From a virus: 64,000 nt of DNA. Location: positions 16,092 through 80,091 of IMG/VR virus record IMGVR_UViG_3300005327_000002. One strand, given 5' to 3'. A program made the translations under genes and the position numbers. Each line of letters opens with the position of its first letter. The stretch's first letter is position 1. The notes beneath the pieces are model-generated. The model saw nothing but the letters and a program-made list of their open reading frames with translations. It did not search any database and was not told where the DNA came from. This document shows, in pieces, positions 41,401-47,291 of the stretch.

Positions 41401-41525
41401 TTCAGGTCGGGGGCCATCTTGACCTTGAAGGCGGGCATCCGCGCCAGCTTGCGGGCCAGGTCCTGCTGGAACTTGGCCGTGTCCGCTTCTACTTCAACCG
41501 CCGCTGTGGCGTAGGGAGTTGACAC
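38454..41525 (-). CDS. Tape measure protein
   Basis: A 1023-residue protein, GTG start. The N-terminal 200 residues contain repeats around V-x-V-x-(A/D)DT (residues about 10-190), each followed by a short amphipathic helix. Next is an Ala-rich hydrophobic helix (AKAGAAAAVAAAAAITVGVFL), then heptad-rich helices (DGITQFFEKATTEAQGTTDALKAIGIDFDDLSAQVL). Several hydrophobic segments follow (VVLFFAALPTVIAVAIGAAIVGAVVG; YALGALAGMLVSVVIGAVQFLIQ). The C-terminal part has a repeated W(F)xxLPGRIxxALxxLG unit. This is the classical tape measure architecture. By the usual ratio of about 0.15 nm per residue the tail would be near 150 nm. It is located between tail assembly chaperones and hub gene. Confidence 0.92.
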   Translation of the reverse strand: MSTPYATAAVEVEADTAKFQQDLARKLARMPAFKVKMAPDLNGFARAVRDAIGGITASIALTADARELLQGLRRDLDRASQDLTADVEVTADTDGLVQEIESTRVPDVEVQVDADTGDVAREIDRLDGEVVQIDVIADTSRAESEVRDVGDAAQRVQVEVTADTSRAEAEIDGIEADPVTVEVDADTEGIDAAGEEAGGGFMASFGASAKAGAAAAVAAAAAITVGVFLKVADTVREQFTEAFSQMMDRQVLEGSLRAALGASDDAAHEAGTVAGHLYTKGVTDSVEEGADAVKQVLRQGLLNFDTTGLGLEGLSTKLQDVATVLEGDVGGAARAVSTILKNQLAGSAQEAMDILIRGQQLNVGIADDLLDTFSEYPVMFHQLGLNASDAMGLLNQGLQKGAKDSDALADGITQFFEKATTEAQGTTDALKAIGIDFDDLSAQVLKGGDSARAGLGKVLDRIRELGPGSQDAVNAVRALFGDPGITQGEAFFNLNLQTAAQSLGDVAGASDKAADALRDNLGTKLQSVARNARTLLGGIFSGDFSGIGEFEASVEDALPALKTAISQAADNLKKAWPDLKETGARVIGSLIDGAKTYGPPLAKAALDLGGQLIEKVAQGVEDAAPKVLSAVFSLGDKIGSSIDQWGPIAAKVVLFFAALPTVIAVAIGAAIVGAVVGLAGKIGEWLAPIGTAVADFFTVTVPGWFSSLGDLLVQGLTAAWTAAASFVTETLPVWFQAVVDFFAALPGRIAYALGALAGMLVSVVIGAVQFLIQAIPAAIDAVLQWFKDLPGRIGSALSSLGSMIASVFESAINFVAVTLPSWGDAVLAWFRALPGRAYNALASLGSSVGDAVSSALSWAGQKASEGIDRIAGFFSGLPGKIGSALSSFGSTIWSGLKAMINQGIDLINKFADGFNDFSPVDIPHIPRLARGAIVTGPTTALIGEAGAEVVIPLTNRQRALQLADLSGLTAMIQRRDGQQPDGGAQVTQTFVIQSQAQDSRLLANLVAARVGSLFGSSVQGAWV

Positions 41526-41529
41526 GTGC

Positions 41530-42012
41530 TCACCCCCTGGCCTTCACGCCGGGCGGGGGCATGAACATGCGGGTGGACCAGCCCTTGACCTCCGCCGGGC
41601 CGTCCATCCGCTCCACCCGGTAGGCCACCGCGCTGGCCAGGATGCGCCGGGCGTCCTCCCGCTCCGGGTCGAAGCCCCTGCGCACGCACCACACCGTCCA
41701 CGCCAGGTGCTCCTCCGCGACCTCCAGGAGGATGCGGTGGGCGGCCCACCACGGCATGCCGTACACCTGCTCCGCGACCGCGAAGGCCACCGGGCGCAGC
41801 GCCATGTAGTCCAGGACGTCGTCCGGGTCCTCCAGGCGCTCCTGCCACCAGGCGCGCTGATCGTCCGGCAGGTGGCCGGGGAACAGCGGGCGCCAGTCGT
41901 CGGCGGCCGCCCAGGTGCACGCCAGCGGTCCCGGCGGCTGCTCCATGGTGACCAGGTAGGCCTGGCCGTCCATGTCCACCGGGACAGCGACGGGGGCGAC
42001 GGTGCCGAACAC
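41530..42012 (-). CDS. Second tail assembly chaperone
   Basis: A 160-residue protein, GTG at 42012 three bases after the stop of the upstream chaperone. The segment WAAADDWRPLFPGHLPDDQRAWWQERLEDPDDVLDYMALRPVAFAVAEQVYGMPWWAAHRILLEVAEEHLAWTVWCVRRGFDP is typical of the second (T-type) chaperone of actinophages, with its many tryptophans. It normally overlaps the first chaperone through a -1 frameshift. Here the frame is open for about 36 codons upstream without a start, which is compatible with frameshifting, but I see no classical slippery heptamer. It immediately precedes the tape measure gene. Confidence 0.78.
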   Translation of the reverse strand: MFGTVAPVAVPVDMDGQAYLVTMEQPPGPLACTWAAADDWRPLFPGHLPDDQRAWWQERLEDPDDVLDYMALRPVAFAVAEQVYGMPWWAAHRILLEVAEEHLAWTVWCVRRGFDPEREDARRILASAVAYRVERMDGPAEVKGWSTRMFMPPPGVKARG

Positions 42013-42014
42013 CG

Positions 42015-42485
42015 TCAGCGGCGACCGGCCGCCACGGCGGCGCGGCGGGTGGAGGACTTCTTCGCCGGGGAGGCGGCCTTCTTCACCGGGATGGTGCGCG
42101 GCTTCTGGCCGGAGCCGATGGCCTTCAGCTGCTCCTGGACCTGGTCACCCCAGCGCGGGCCGTCCGGGTCGTTCAGCAGGTACTGGGTCAGCTGGTACAG
42201 CGTCGTGATCGACACCTCCCCGTTGTCCGGGTCCAGCAGCATGGCCTCCACCCGGGCGGCCGGTTCGGTGCCCAGCATGGCGGCCATGAAGCGGGTGACC
42301 AGAGACAGGGAGCGCTTCTCCTCCTGGTAGATCATCACCAGGACGGAGTCCTTCGGGCAGTGCGCTTCGAAGACCTCCCCGCCGATGCGGACCCAGGCGG
42401 TGCGCCCGGTCTTCGTGGCCAGGGCGGCGGTGTCGATCTCGACAGCGGGGGTGGCGGGCGCGGCGGCGCGGGGCATCGGGGGCAC
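42015..42485 (-). CDS. First tail assembly chaperone
   Basis: A 156-residue protein. It has the usual start (EIDTAALATKTGRTAWVRIGGEVFEAHCPKDSVLVMIYQEEKRSLSLVTRFMAAMLG), a DPDNGEVSITTLYQLTQYLL core and a basic Lys/Arg/Ala-rich tail (KKAASPAKKSSTRRAAVAAGRR). The G-type chaperone of siphoviruses coats the tape measure before tube polymerisation. It lies two genes upstream of the tape measure in the expected order. The basic tail is encoded where a frameshift into the T frame could occur. Confidence 0.78.
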   Translation of the reverse strand: MPPMPRAAAPATPAVEIDTAALATKTGRTAWVRIGGEVFEAHCPKDSVLVMIYQEEKRSLSLVTRFMAAMLGTEPAARVEAMLLDPDNGEVSITTLYQLTQYLLNDPDGPRWGDQVQEQLKAIGSGQKPRTIPVKKAASPAKKSSTRRAAVAAGRR

Positions 42486-42591
42486 CTTCCGGTAGGACCA
42501 CCGACGACTCCCGGGGAGGGGGGCGCCGCCGGTGGATCTGGCAGCGGTCCCGCCCGGGGCGGCGGTACGGCCTGGTGCGACCTACACCCGA

Positions 42592-42643
42592 TGTGACCCA
42601 GTATGCACCTTCTGTGACCCGGCCTGGTGGACCCGGCTACGCT
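42592..42643 (+). promoter_or_regulatory. Direct repeats and leaderless-type -10 before the 42651 gene
   Basis: TGTGACCC occurs at 42592-42599 and again at 42613-42620, exactly two helical turns (21 bp) apart. TACGCT at 42638-42643 ends seven bases before the ATG and has no Shine-Dalgarno behind it. The repeats could be binding sites of an activator or repressor of this lone + strand gene. Confidence 0.45.
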
Positions 42644-42650
42644 CCGACGC

Positions 42651-43211
42651 ATGACCGGAGCCCCGCACCGCTGCATCGACGCCTGCCACTGCCCCGACCA
42701 CGGCACCCCGCTGCTGTTCGCCCCCGCCAGCGGGGAGCACGCCTGCCCGGACGCGGACTGCCGGTACTCCGGCGGCCTGGAGAGCGCGGAGGAGGCCCGG
42801 CGCACCGGCCTGTGGCTGAACGACGCCGCCGTGGACCACGGCTTCATCCAGGCCTGCATGTACGCGGGCCTGTGGACCGCCCGGAACGGAGCCGACCGGG
42901 CGGCCGGGGAGCTGCTGGACGCCCTGTACGCCCAGTCCAGGCTGCGCAAGCTGGCCGCCGGGAAGGCCCGGACCGGGGAAGGGGACAGCGCCTACGGGCC
43001 CGGCACGCCGTACCTGGAGCACCTGGTGCTGCGCCAGCACCTGGCCCTGGTGGCGGAGGGGACCGGTCCGGCCGACCCGCTGGTGACCGACCACGCCACC
43101 CTGCAGCACGCCGCAGAGCGCGCCGGGTACCTGCTCACCCCGGAGCAGCGGGAGGAGATCCAGACCGTCGGCCAGCCCCTGGACTTCACCGTCCCGCCGC
43201 CCGGCCGCTAG
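42651..43211 (+). CDS. Unknown protein, lone + strand gene in the tail operon
   Basis: A 186-residue protein with N-terminal Cys/His ligands (HRCIDACHCPDHG, HACPDADCRYSGG), which look like a small zinc domain. A helical body follows (NDAAVDHGFIQACMYAGLWTARNGADRAAGELLDALYAQSRLRKLAAG ... LEHLVLRQHLALVAE ... ATLQHAAERAGYLLTPEQREEI). The family is unknown. It has its own leaderless-type promoter and lies against the direction of the surrounding genes, overlapping the converging stop by CTAG. This is the layout of a mobile 'moron' gene. Confidence 0.65.
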   Translation: MTGAPHRCIDACHCPDHGTPLLFAPASGEHACPDADCRYSGGLESAEEARRTGLWLNDAAVDHGFIQACMYAGLWTARNGADRAAGELLDALYAQSRLRKLAAGKARTGEGDSAYGPGTPYLEHLVLRQHLALVAEGTGPADPLVTDHATLQHAAERAGYLLTPEQREEIQTVGQPLDFTVPPPGR

Positions 43212-43594
43212 TCGTTCTCCCGGATCGCGTACCGGTCGCCCAGCAGCTCCTTCAGCGCGTCGACCAGCCACGGCTGCGCGGCGGCCGCCCGCACCCGGCG
43301 CACGAAGCGCGGATAGGGGGATGGCAGCGGGCCCAGCACCTTGCCCGGCCGGGCCTGCACGGGACCGCGCCCCTGGTGGACGTACGGGGCGTAGGGGATC
43401 GCGGTGTAGACCCAGCCGCGCACCCGGGTGCCCTCCGTCCAGACCTTGAACTTCTGCGACTTCCACAGGTCCCCGTCACGCTCCGGCGCGGTGCGCAGCG
43501 CCCGGTTCCAGACCCGCATCACGTCCCGCTCCACGGCCCCGCTGACCGCGTCCAGCAGGACGTCATCCCTCACCGTCAACAGCCTGATGGCCAT
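43208..43594 (-). CDS. HK97 gp10-like head-tail / tail completion protein
   Basis: A 128-residue protein with SQKFKVWTEGTRVRGWVYTAIPYAPYVHQGRGPVQARPGKVLGPL, the (Y/V)-x-xGxGP-x-x-x-x-P pattern of HK97-gp10-like proteins, and a helical C-terminus (RFVRRVRAAAAQPWLVDALKELLG). These small proteins join head and tail or complete the tail and normally sit between the adaptor and the tail tube genes. Here adaptor, capsid and tube are elsewhere (3.9-9.8 kb). The start overlaps the upstream gene by 32 bp. Confidence 0.68.
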   Translation of the reverse strand: MAIRLLTVRDDVLLDAVSGAVERDVMRVWNRALRTAPERDGDLWKSQKFKVWTEGTRVRGWVYTAIPYAPYVHQGRGPVQARPGKVLGPLPSPYPRFVRRVRAAAAQPWLVDALKELLGDRYAIREND

Positions 43595-43808
43595 CTTCGA
43601 ACTCCTTCCACGCGGTCCAGTGGGACAGGTCCCCGACGACGTCCACGAACACCGGGGCGCGCGGCGCCGGGACGGTGCCGGGGTCCAGGTCGTCGTAGGC
43701 GCCTTCGTCGGCGTACCGGTGGCAGCGCCCGCAGTAGCGGTGCTTGGCGTCGGCCGGGTGCTGCGACGTCGCGGTGCAGTGCGGGCAGGTGTAGGCCACG
43801 GCGGTCAC
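43563..43808 (-). CDS. Small zinc-ribbon protein
   Basis: An 81-residue protein starting at GTG in a GTGA overlap with the stop of the upstream membrane gene. It has CPHCTATSQHPADAKHRYCGRCHRYADEG, a clean four-Cys zinc ribbon (CxxC-x14-CxxC), then PVFVDVVGDLSHWTAWKEFE. Such small ribbons recur in actinophages next to structural genes, with unknown role. Confidence 0.68.
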   Translation of the reverse strand: MTAVAYTCPHCTATSQHPADAKHRYCGRCHRYADEGAYDDLDPGTVPAPRAPVFVDVVGDLSHWTAWKEFEDGHQAVDGEG

Positions 43809-44203
43809 TTCCCCGGGGCGTAGGACGGCGGCCGGTGCCGCCAGGCGGTGCGCGTGGCACAGGCCATGTTGGTCAGCACGACGCCCAGGGCCACGCCGAC
43901 GTAGTACCAGATCCCGGCGGAGGGGAGCAGCAGCACGGTGCCGATGCCGACCAGGAGCCCGTCCACGGCCACCTCCGCAGCGACCACCCGCCAGCCGGTC
44001 CAGCGGCGGCGCAGCCGGGGCGTGATGTGCGTCCACGCCGTCCAGGCGGCCACCAGCCACGCGGCCGTCCCGGCCACCAGCAGGGCGGCGCCGTCCGGGC
44101 CCGCGCGGTGCAGCGCCCGGGCGAAGGAGCCCAGGAGCAGCACCGCCAGCATCCACAGGACCAGGGCCCAGCCCGCGTCTGTCATGAACCTGCGCATGAT
44201 CAC
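43805..44203 (-). CDS. Multi-pass membrane protein, holin-like candidate
   Basis: A 132-residue protein, GTG in a GTGA overlap with the upstream small membrane gene. Hydrophobic segments at about residues 10-30 (AGWALVLWMLAVLLLGSFA), 37-55 (GAALLVAGTAAWLVAAWTAW), 72-92 (VVAAEVAVDGLLVGIGTVLLL) and 95-113 (GIWYYVGVALGVVLTNMA) predict four membrane passes with a basic tail. Size and number of passes fit holins and small phage membrane proteins, but no lysis enzyme is visible nearby, so the function is open. Confidence 0.55.
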   Translation of the reverse strand: MIMRRFMTDAGWALVLWMLAVLLLGSFARALHRAGPDGAALLVAGTAAWLVAAWTAWTHITPRLRRRWTGWRVVAAEVAVDGLLVGIGTVLLLPSAGIWYYVGVALGVVLTNMACATRTAWRHRPPSYAPGK

Positions 44204-44343
44204 CATCCGATCCAGCGTCCGAAGACGCACCAGACAATGCCGATGTACGTCAGCAGGGAGCCGCCGACGACCAGCGCGGCCAGCGCGGTGGACTCCGCGA
44301 ACCGGCGCAGCGTCCGGCGCCACAGGGCCCTCCAGTCCGTCAC
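44200..44343 (-). CDS. 47-residue single-pass membrane peptide
   Basis: Too short for routine calling. GTG at 44343, ending in a GTGA overlap with the next membrane gene. The product has a basic amphipathic start (TDWRALWRRTLRRFAEST) and one hydrophobic helix (ALAALVVGGSLLTYIGIVWCVFG). It lies 12 bp after the terminase stop. The chain of coupled starts supports translation. Possible lysis accessory or membrane anchor; unproven. Confidence 0.5.
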   Translation of the reverse strand: MTDWRALWRRTLRRFAESTALAALVVGGSLLTYIGIVWCVFGRWIGW

Positions 44344-44355
44344 GCGGCCCTCCCC

Positions 44356-45906
44356 TCACCGGCCCGGCAGGCGGCGGCCCCCGGGCGACGTGCGGCCCTC
44401 CAGGCGCCGTCCGGCGCGGCCGCTGACGGTGTCCAGTCTGCGGGGCCCGGTCTCCTTCACCAGGTGCTCCGTCCCGGCGGGTCGCAGCAGGTTGATAGCG
44501 ATGTACGCGGAGGCGTCCAGCGCGCCCGGGCTGTCGACCGACCCGGCGCGGTAGGAGGCCCACTGCCGCTGGAGGTGGGTGAGGCCGCCGACGAACAGGA
44601 CGCGGCCCATCGCCACCTCCTGGGCGACGGGCTCCGCCCGCAGCACCTTCCCGCGCAGCGCCCGCACCGAGATGATCGCGGGCATAAGGCCGCTGCGGGG
44701 CTTGCGGCTCCAGGCGGTGCGGATGGCCTGCTCCACCAGCCGGTTGGCGAAGTTGACCTCCAGCAGGATGCGGTCCGCCTGGGCGCGGTCGGCGATGTCG
44801 CACACCCGCTCCGGCCACTCCGTCACCGGCATCACGGCGGAGTCGTCGGCCGTGATGATCACCCGTTCGTCGTGGGTCTGGATACCGGTGATGATGCCGA
44901 CTTCGTCCCCGCCGCCGCCGGACGGGTCGACCGCCACGACGACCAGGGACGCCTCCGGCAGCCGGGCCGCCGGGATGGTGGCCTCCTGGAGCTTGTCCCA
45001 GGAGATCAGCGCGCCCTCCCGGGGGTGCGGGTCGCCCTGGTACAGGGCGTGCCAGTCCAGCGCCAGCGGCAGGCCGGAGCGCTTGTCCTCCCAATGTTGC
45101 AGAAGACGCACCACGTCCCGGTCCGGGATCTTCGGGTGCGTCAGCGGCTCCCCGTCACGCCTGCCCAACGGGTCCGTCCCGCCCGTCAGCTTCAGGTCCG
45201 CCAGCGCCGGGAGGTGGATCACCGACCACTTCCCGCCCTCCTCCGCCCGCCCCTCCCGGTCGATCAGGCGCAGCACCGGGTCCCGCTCCGTCCACAGCGT
45301 GCCGATCATCACCACCGGGCTGGAGGGCGCCAGGCGCGTCAGCATGGACGACGACAGCCAGTCCCAGGCGGTCTGCTGCTCCGCCGGGCTCTCCGCCTGC
45401 GCGCGGTTCTTCCAGATGTCGTCCACCAGCACGATGTCCGCGTCGTAGCCGGTGATGCCGCCGCCGATGCCCGACGACTTCAGGCCGCCCCCGGCCGACG
45501 TCGACCACTCCGCCACCGACTTGGCGTCCCGCGCCAGCCGCACTCCGTACCGGCCGCCGATGTCCCGGACCAGGTTGCGCACCCGGCGTCCGTTGCGGTT
45601 GGCCAGGTTCTGGCCGTAGCTGGTCGTGATGATCTTCGTGTGCGGGTTGCGCATCAGCAGCCACGCCGGGGTCCACACGTTGGCCAGCTCCGTCTTGCCG
45701 ACCTGCGGCGGCGTGATGATCGCCACCCGCGCGCCCGGGCGGCGCAGCGCGGCCGCCAGCTGCTCCCCGATCAGCTCCGTGTGCGCCCGGATCTTGAACC
45801 GGTCGCGGGGCGTGTGGCGGGCCGCCAGCAGGTGCGGGAAGCGCAGCGCCGCCAGGTCGGCGGAGCGCTGCTCCTGCGGGCTCTCACGCCGCTTCGTCGT
45901 CGGCAT
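44356..45906 (-). CDS. terL: Terminase large subunit
   Basis: A 516-residue protein, ATG at 45906 overlapping the small subunit gene by 23 bp. The ATPase part has a Walker A variant ITPPQVGKTE (Lys71) and Walker B DIVLVDDIW (Asp162-Asp163). The C-terminal nuclease has VVVAVDPSGGGGDEVGI (Asp327) and ILLEVNFAN (Glu383) as metal-binding acidic residues. It cuts and packages DNA through the portal. In this genome the portal gene is 30 kb away on the other strand. Confidence 0.92.
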   Translation of the reverse strand: MPTTKRRESPQEQRSADLAALRFPHLLAARHTPRDRFKIRAHTELIGEQLAAALRRPGARVAIITPPQVGKTELANVWTPAWLLMRNPHTKIITTSYGQNLANRNGRRVRNLVRDIGGRYGVRLARDAKSVAEWSTSAGGGLKSSGIGGGITGYDADIVLVDDIWKNRAQAESPAEQQTAWDWLSSSMLTRLAPSSPVVMIGTLWTERDPVLRLIDREGRAEEGGKWSVIHLPALADLKLTGGTDPLGRRDGEPLTHPKIPDRDVVRLLQHWEDKRSGLPLALDWHALYQGDPHPREGALISWDKLQEATIPAARLPEASLVVVAVDPSGGGGDEVGIITGIQTHDERVIITADDSAVMPVTEWPERVCDIADRAQADRILLEVNFANRLVEQAIRTAWSRKPRSGLMPAIISVRALRGKVLRAEPVAQEVAMGRVLFVGGLTHLQRQWASYRAGSVDSPGALDASAYIAINLLRPAGTEHLVKETGPRRLDTVSGRAGRRLEGRTSPGGRRLPGR

Positions 45907-46438
45907 CGTCGCCCCCGGCCCCGGCGGGCGGGAAGAACTCATCGAAGCGGGCCACGGCGTCGTCCACGGCCGCCCGCAGGTCGTAGGAGTCGTCCTCCGC
46001 CGTGCCGTCCGGGATGACCGGGTGGGCGCTGCGCAGCGCGGTGGCCATGCGCATCACGTCGGCGGTCTGCACCCGCTCGATCGGCTGGCCCAGCAGGGAC
46101 TCCGCCTTGTTGTTGATCAAGGTCATGACCTTCAGCACGGCGGAGGAGCGCAGCCGGGCGGCCTCCGTCAGGTCGGCCAGCACCCCGGCCCGGCTGTCCA
46201 CCCGGTCGGCCAGCGACTGCTGCGCCTGCTCGGTGTCCCAGGCGATGGCGCGGGCGCTCCACCCCCAGTCGGCGGCCACCCGCCGCAGGTAGCTGTGGGA
46301 CAGCCGCAGCACGTCCGCCGCGCGGTCCAGGCGGCGGTCCGGCAGCGCCAGCCAGTCCAGGAACCGTCCGTACTGCTTGTCCGGCTCCCCCGGCTGCTGC
46401 GCCCAGGCGTGTGGTCCGGTATCGGTGAGATCGTCCAT
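45884..46438 (-). CDS. terS: Probable terminase small subunit
   Basis: A 184-residue protein directly upstream of and overlapping terL. Residues 20-65 (DKQYGRFLDWLALPDRRLDRAADVLRLSHSYLRRVAADWGWSARAIAWD) look like an HTH, with the LRLSHSYLRRVAADWGW recognition helix typical of small terminases. A coiled-coil region follows (EQAQQSLADRVDSRAGVLADLTEAARLRSSAVLKVMTLINNKAESLL) and an acidic tail. GGAGGACACA precedes the ATG. It would bind the packaging site, possibly in the region 46439-47291 upstream. Confidence 0.75.
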   Translation of the reverse strand: MDDLTDTGPHAWAQQPGEPDKQYGRFLDWLALPDRRLDRAADVLRLSHSYLRRVAADWGWSARAIAWDTEQAQQSLADRVDSRAGVLADLTEAARLRSSAVLKVMTLINNKAESLLGQPIERVQTADVMRMATALRSAHPVIPDGTAEDDSYDLRAAVDDAVARFDEFFPPAGAGGDDADDEAA

Positions 46439-46619
46439 TGTGTCCTCCGATGACCGATTGTGCCTGTCCGGGCACGCGGCGTGAAGATCACGGAGGGGGT
46501 GGGGTCCCGGGCGCTGGGGGGTCTCGGAGGTGAAAGGCCCTCTCTCCACCCATGGCGGCAGCACAGCGGCTTTGACGCCCGGGACAGCGGGACGGCGAGC
46601 CATGGAGCACGCGAATCCG

Positions 46620-46982
46620 CTACGAGTCTGCGCCCAGGGGGGTGTGCACCGGGCGCGGCGCGCCGGGCATCGGCGGCAGGTATCCGCACACCAGGACGGC
46701 CAGCTTGTCGGTGGGGGAGGCGATGGCCAGGCCGGGCAGGTGCACCAGGCCCTGGTCCACCAGGTCGCGCAGCAGGGAGGCGGAGACGCGCGGGCCCAGC
46801 GGGCGCCCGTGCTTGCCCCGCAGGTCGGCCAGCTGGCGCAGCGTCACCCGGCGGCGCGCGGCGGCGGCCCAGGTGACGTAGGAGAAGACGATCAGGTGTT
46901 CCACGTCCATGGTCGCCACGTCGTCGGCGTCCAGGGGCGTCGGCCGGGTGTGCCGGTGGGGGCGGGCGTCGGTCACGGTCAT
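46620..46982 (-). CDS. Small winged-helix-like protein
   Basis: A 120-residue protein. The pattern VEHLIVFSYVTWAAAARRRVTLRQLADLRGKHGRPLGPRVSASLLRDLVDQGLVHLPGLAIAS fits a winged helix: helix, then HTH (RVTLRQLADL ... RVSASLLRDLVDQGLV) and wing strand. It ends with a Pro-rich tail. It lies between the terminase operon and the AT-rich repeat island at 47 kb, and is a candidate to bind it. A weak CACCCT -10 ends seven bases before the start. Confidence 0.55.
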   Translation of the reverse strand: MTVTDARPHRHTRPTPLDADDVATMDVEHLIVFSYVTWAAAARRRVTLRQLADLRGKHGRPLGPRVSASLLRDLVDQGLVHLPGLAIASPTDKLAVLVCGYLPPMPGAPRPVHTPLGADS

Positions 46983-47291
46983 GATCCCCAGGGTGCGGCC
47001 CGTACGTCCCGGGCCCGGGTGTTCGAGCGCCGTCCGGCGTGTCCCTACCCGCCCTTCGGTCGCGTCCCTAGTCCCTAGTCCCTAGCGCCCGCGCTCACTC
47101 TTCCGAACCGTTGACACCTCTCTGACCTGCTGTTACGCGCGATAACACACACAGCTGATGTCCGTTTTGTACACATTTATATAGTGGAGAGCGAGCGCGC
47201 CAGTCCCTAGAACTAGGGACTAGGGACACCCTGCTGCGGGCACGCGAAAGGCCCCCCGGGCTGCTCGCCGGGGGGCCCTTTGTTCGAACGG
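46983..47291. other. AT-rich repeat island without genes
   Basis: This 309-bp gap contains three tandem GTCCCTA units (47064-47084), an inverted repeat TGTTA-N7-TAACA (47131-47147), an AT-rich run (TTTTGTACACATTTATATAG, 47164-47183), a perfect 20-bp palindrome AGTCCCTAGAACTAGGGACT (47202-47221) with one extra CTAGGGAC unit (to 47227), and the terminator at 47247-47281. A TTGACA at 47111-47116 lies 17 bp before TACGCG. It could be a promoter hub, partition site, secondary origin or packaging site. Confidence 0.6.
47247..47281. terminator. Terminator after the replication ATPase gene
   Basis: AAAGGCCCCCCGG / CCGGGGGGCC(C)TTT with one bulged base, located ten bases beyond the stop of the minus-strand gene at 47292. 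A TTT follows on the + side. Confidence 0.75.

Noticed and set aside
39073-41514. An 813-codon + strand frame antisense to the tape measure gene
   Set aside because: Ser/Arg/Pro-rich with no ribosome binding site; the opposite strand encodes a recognisable tape measure protein.
47111-47139. TTGACA ... TACGCG as a strong + strand promoter
   Set aside because: The -35 is perfect but the -10 lacks the final T and no + strand gene follows; mentioned only as part of the repeat island.
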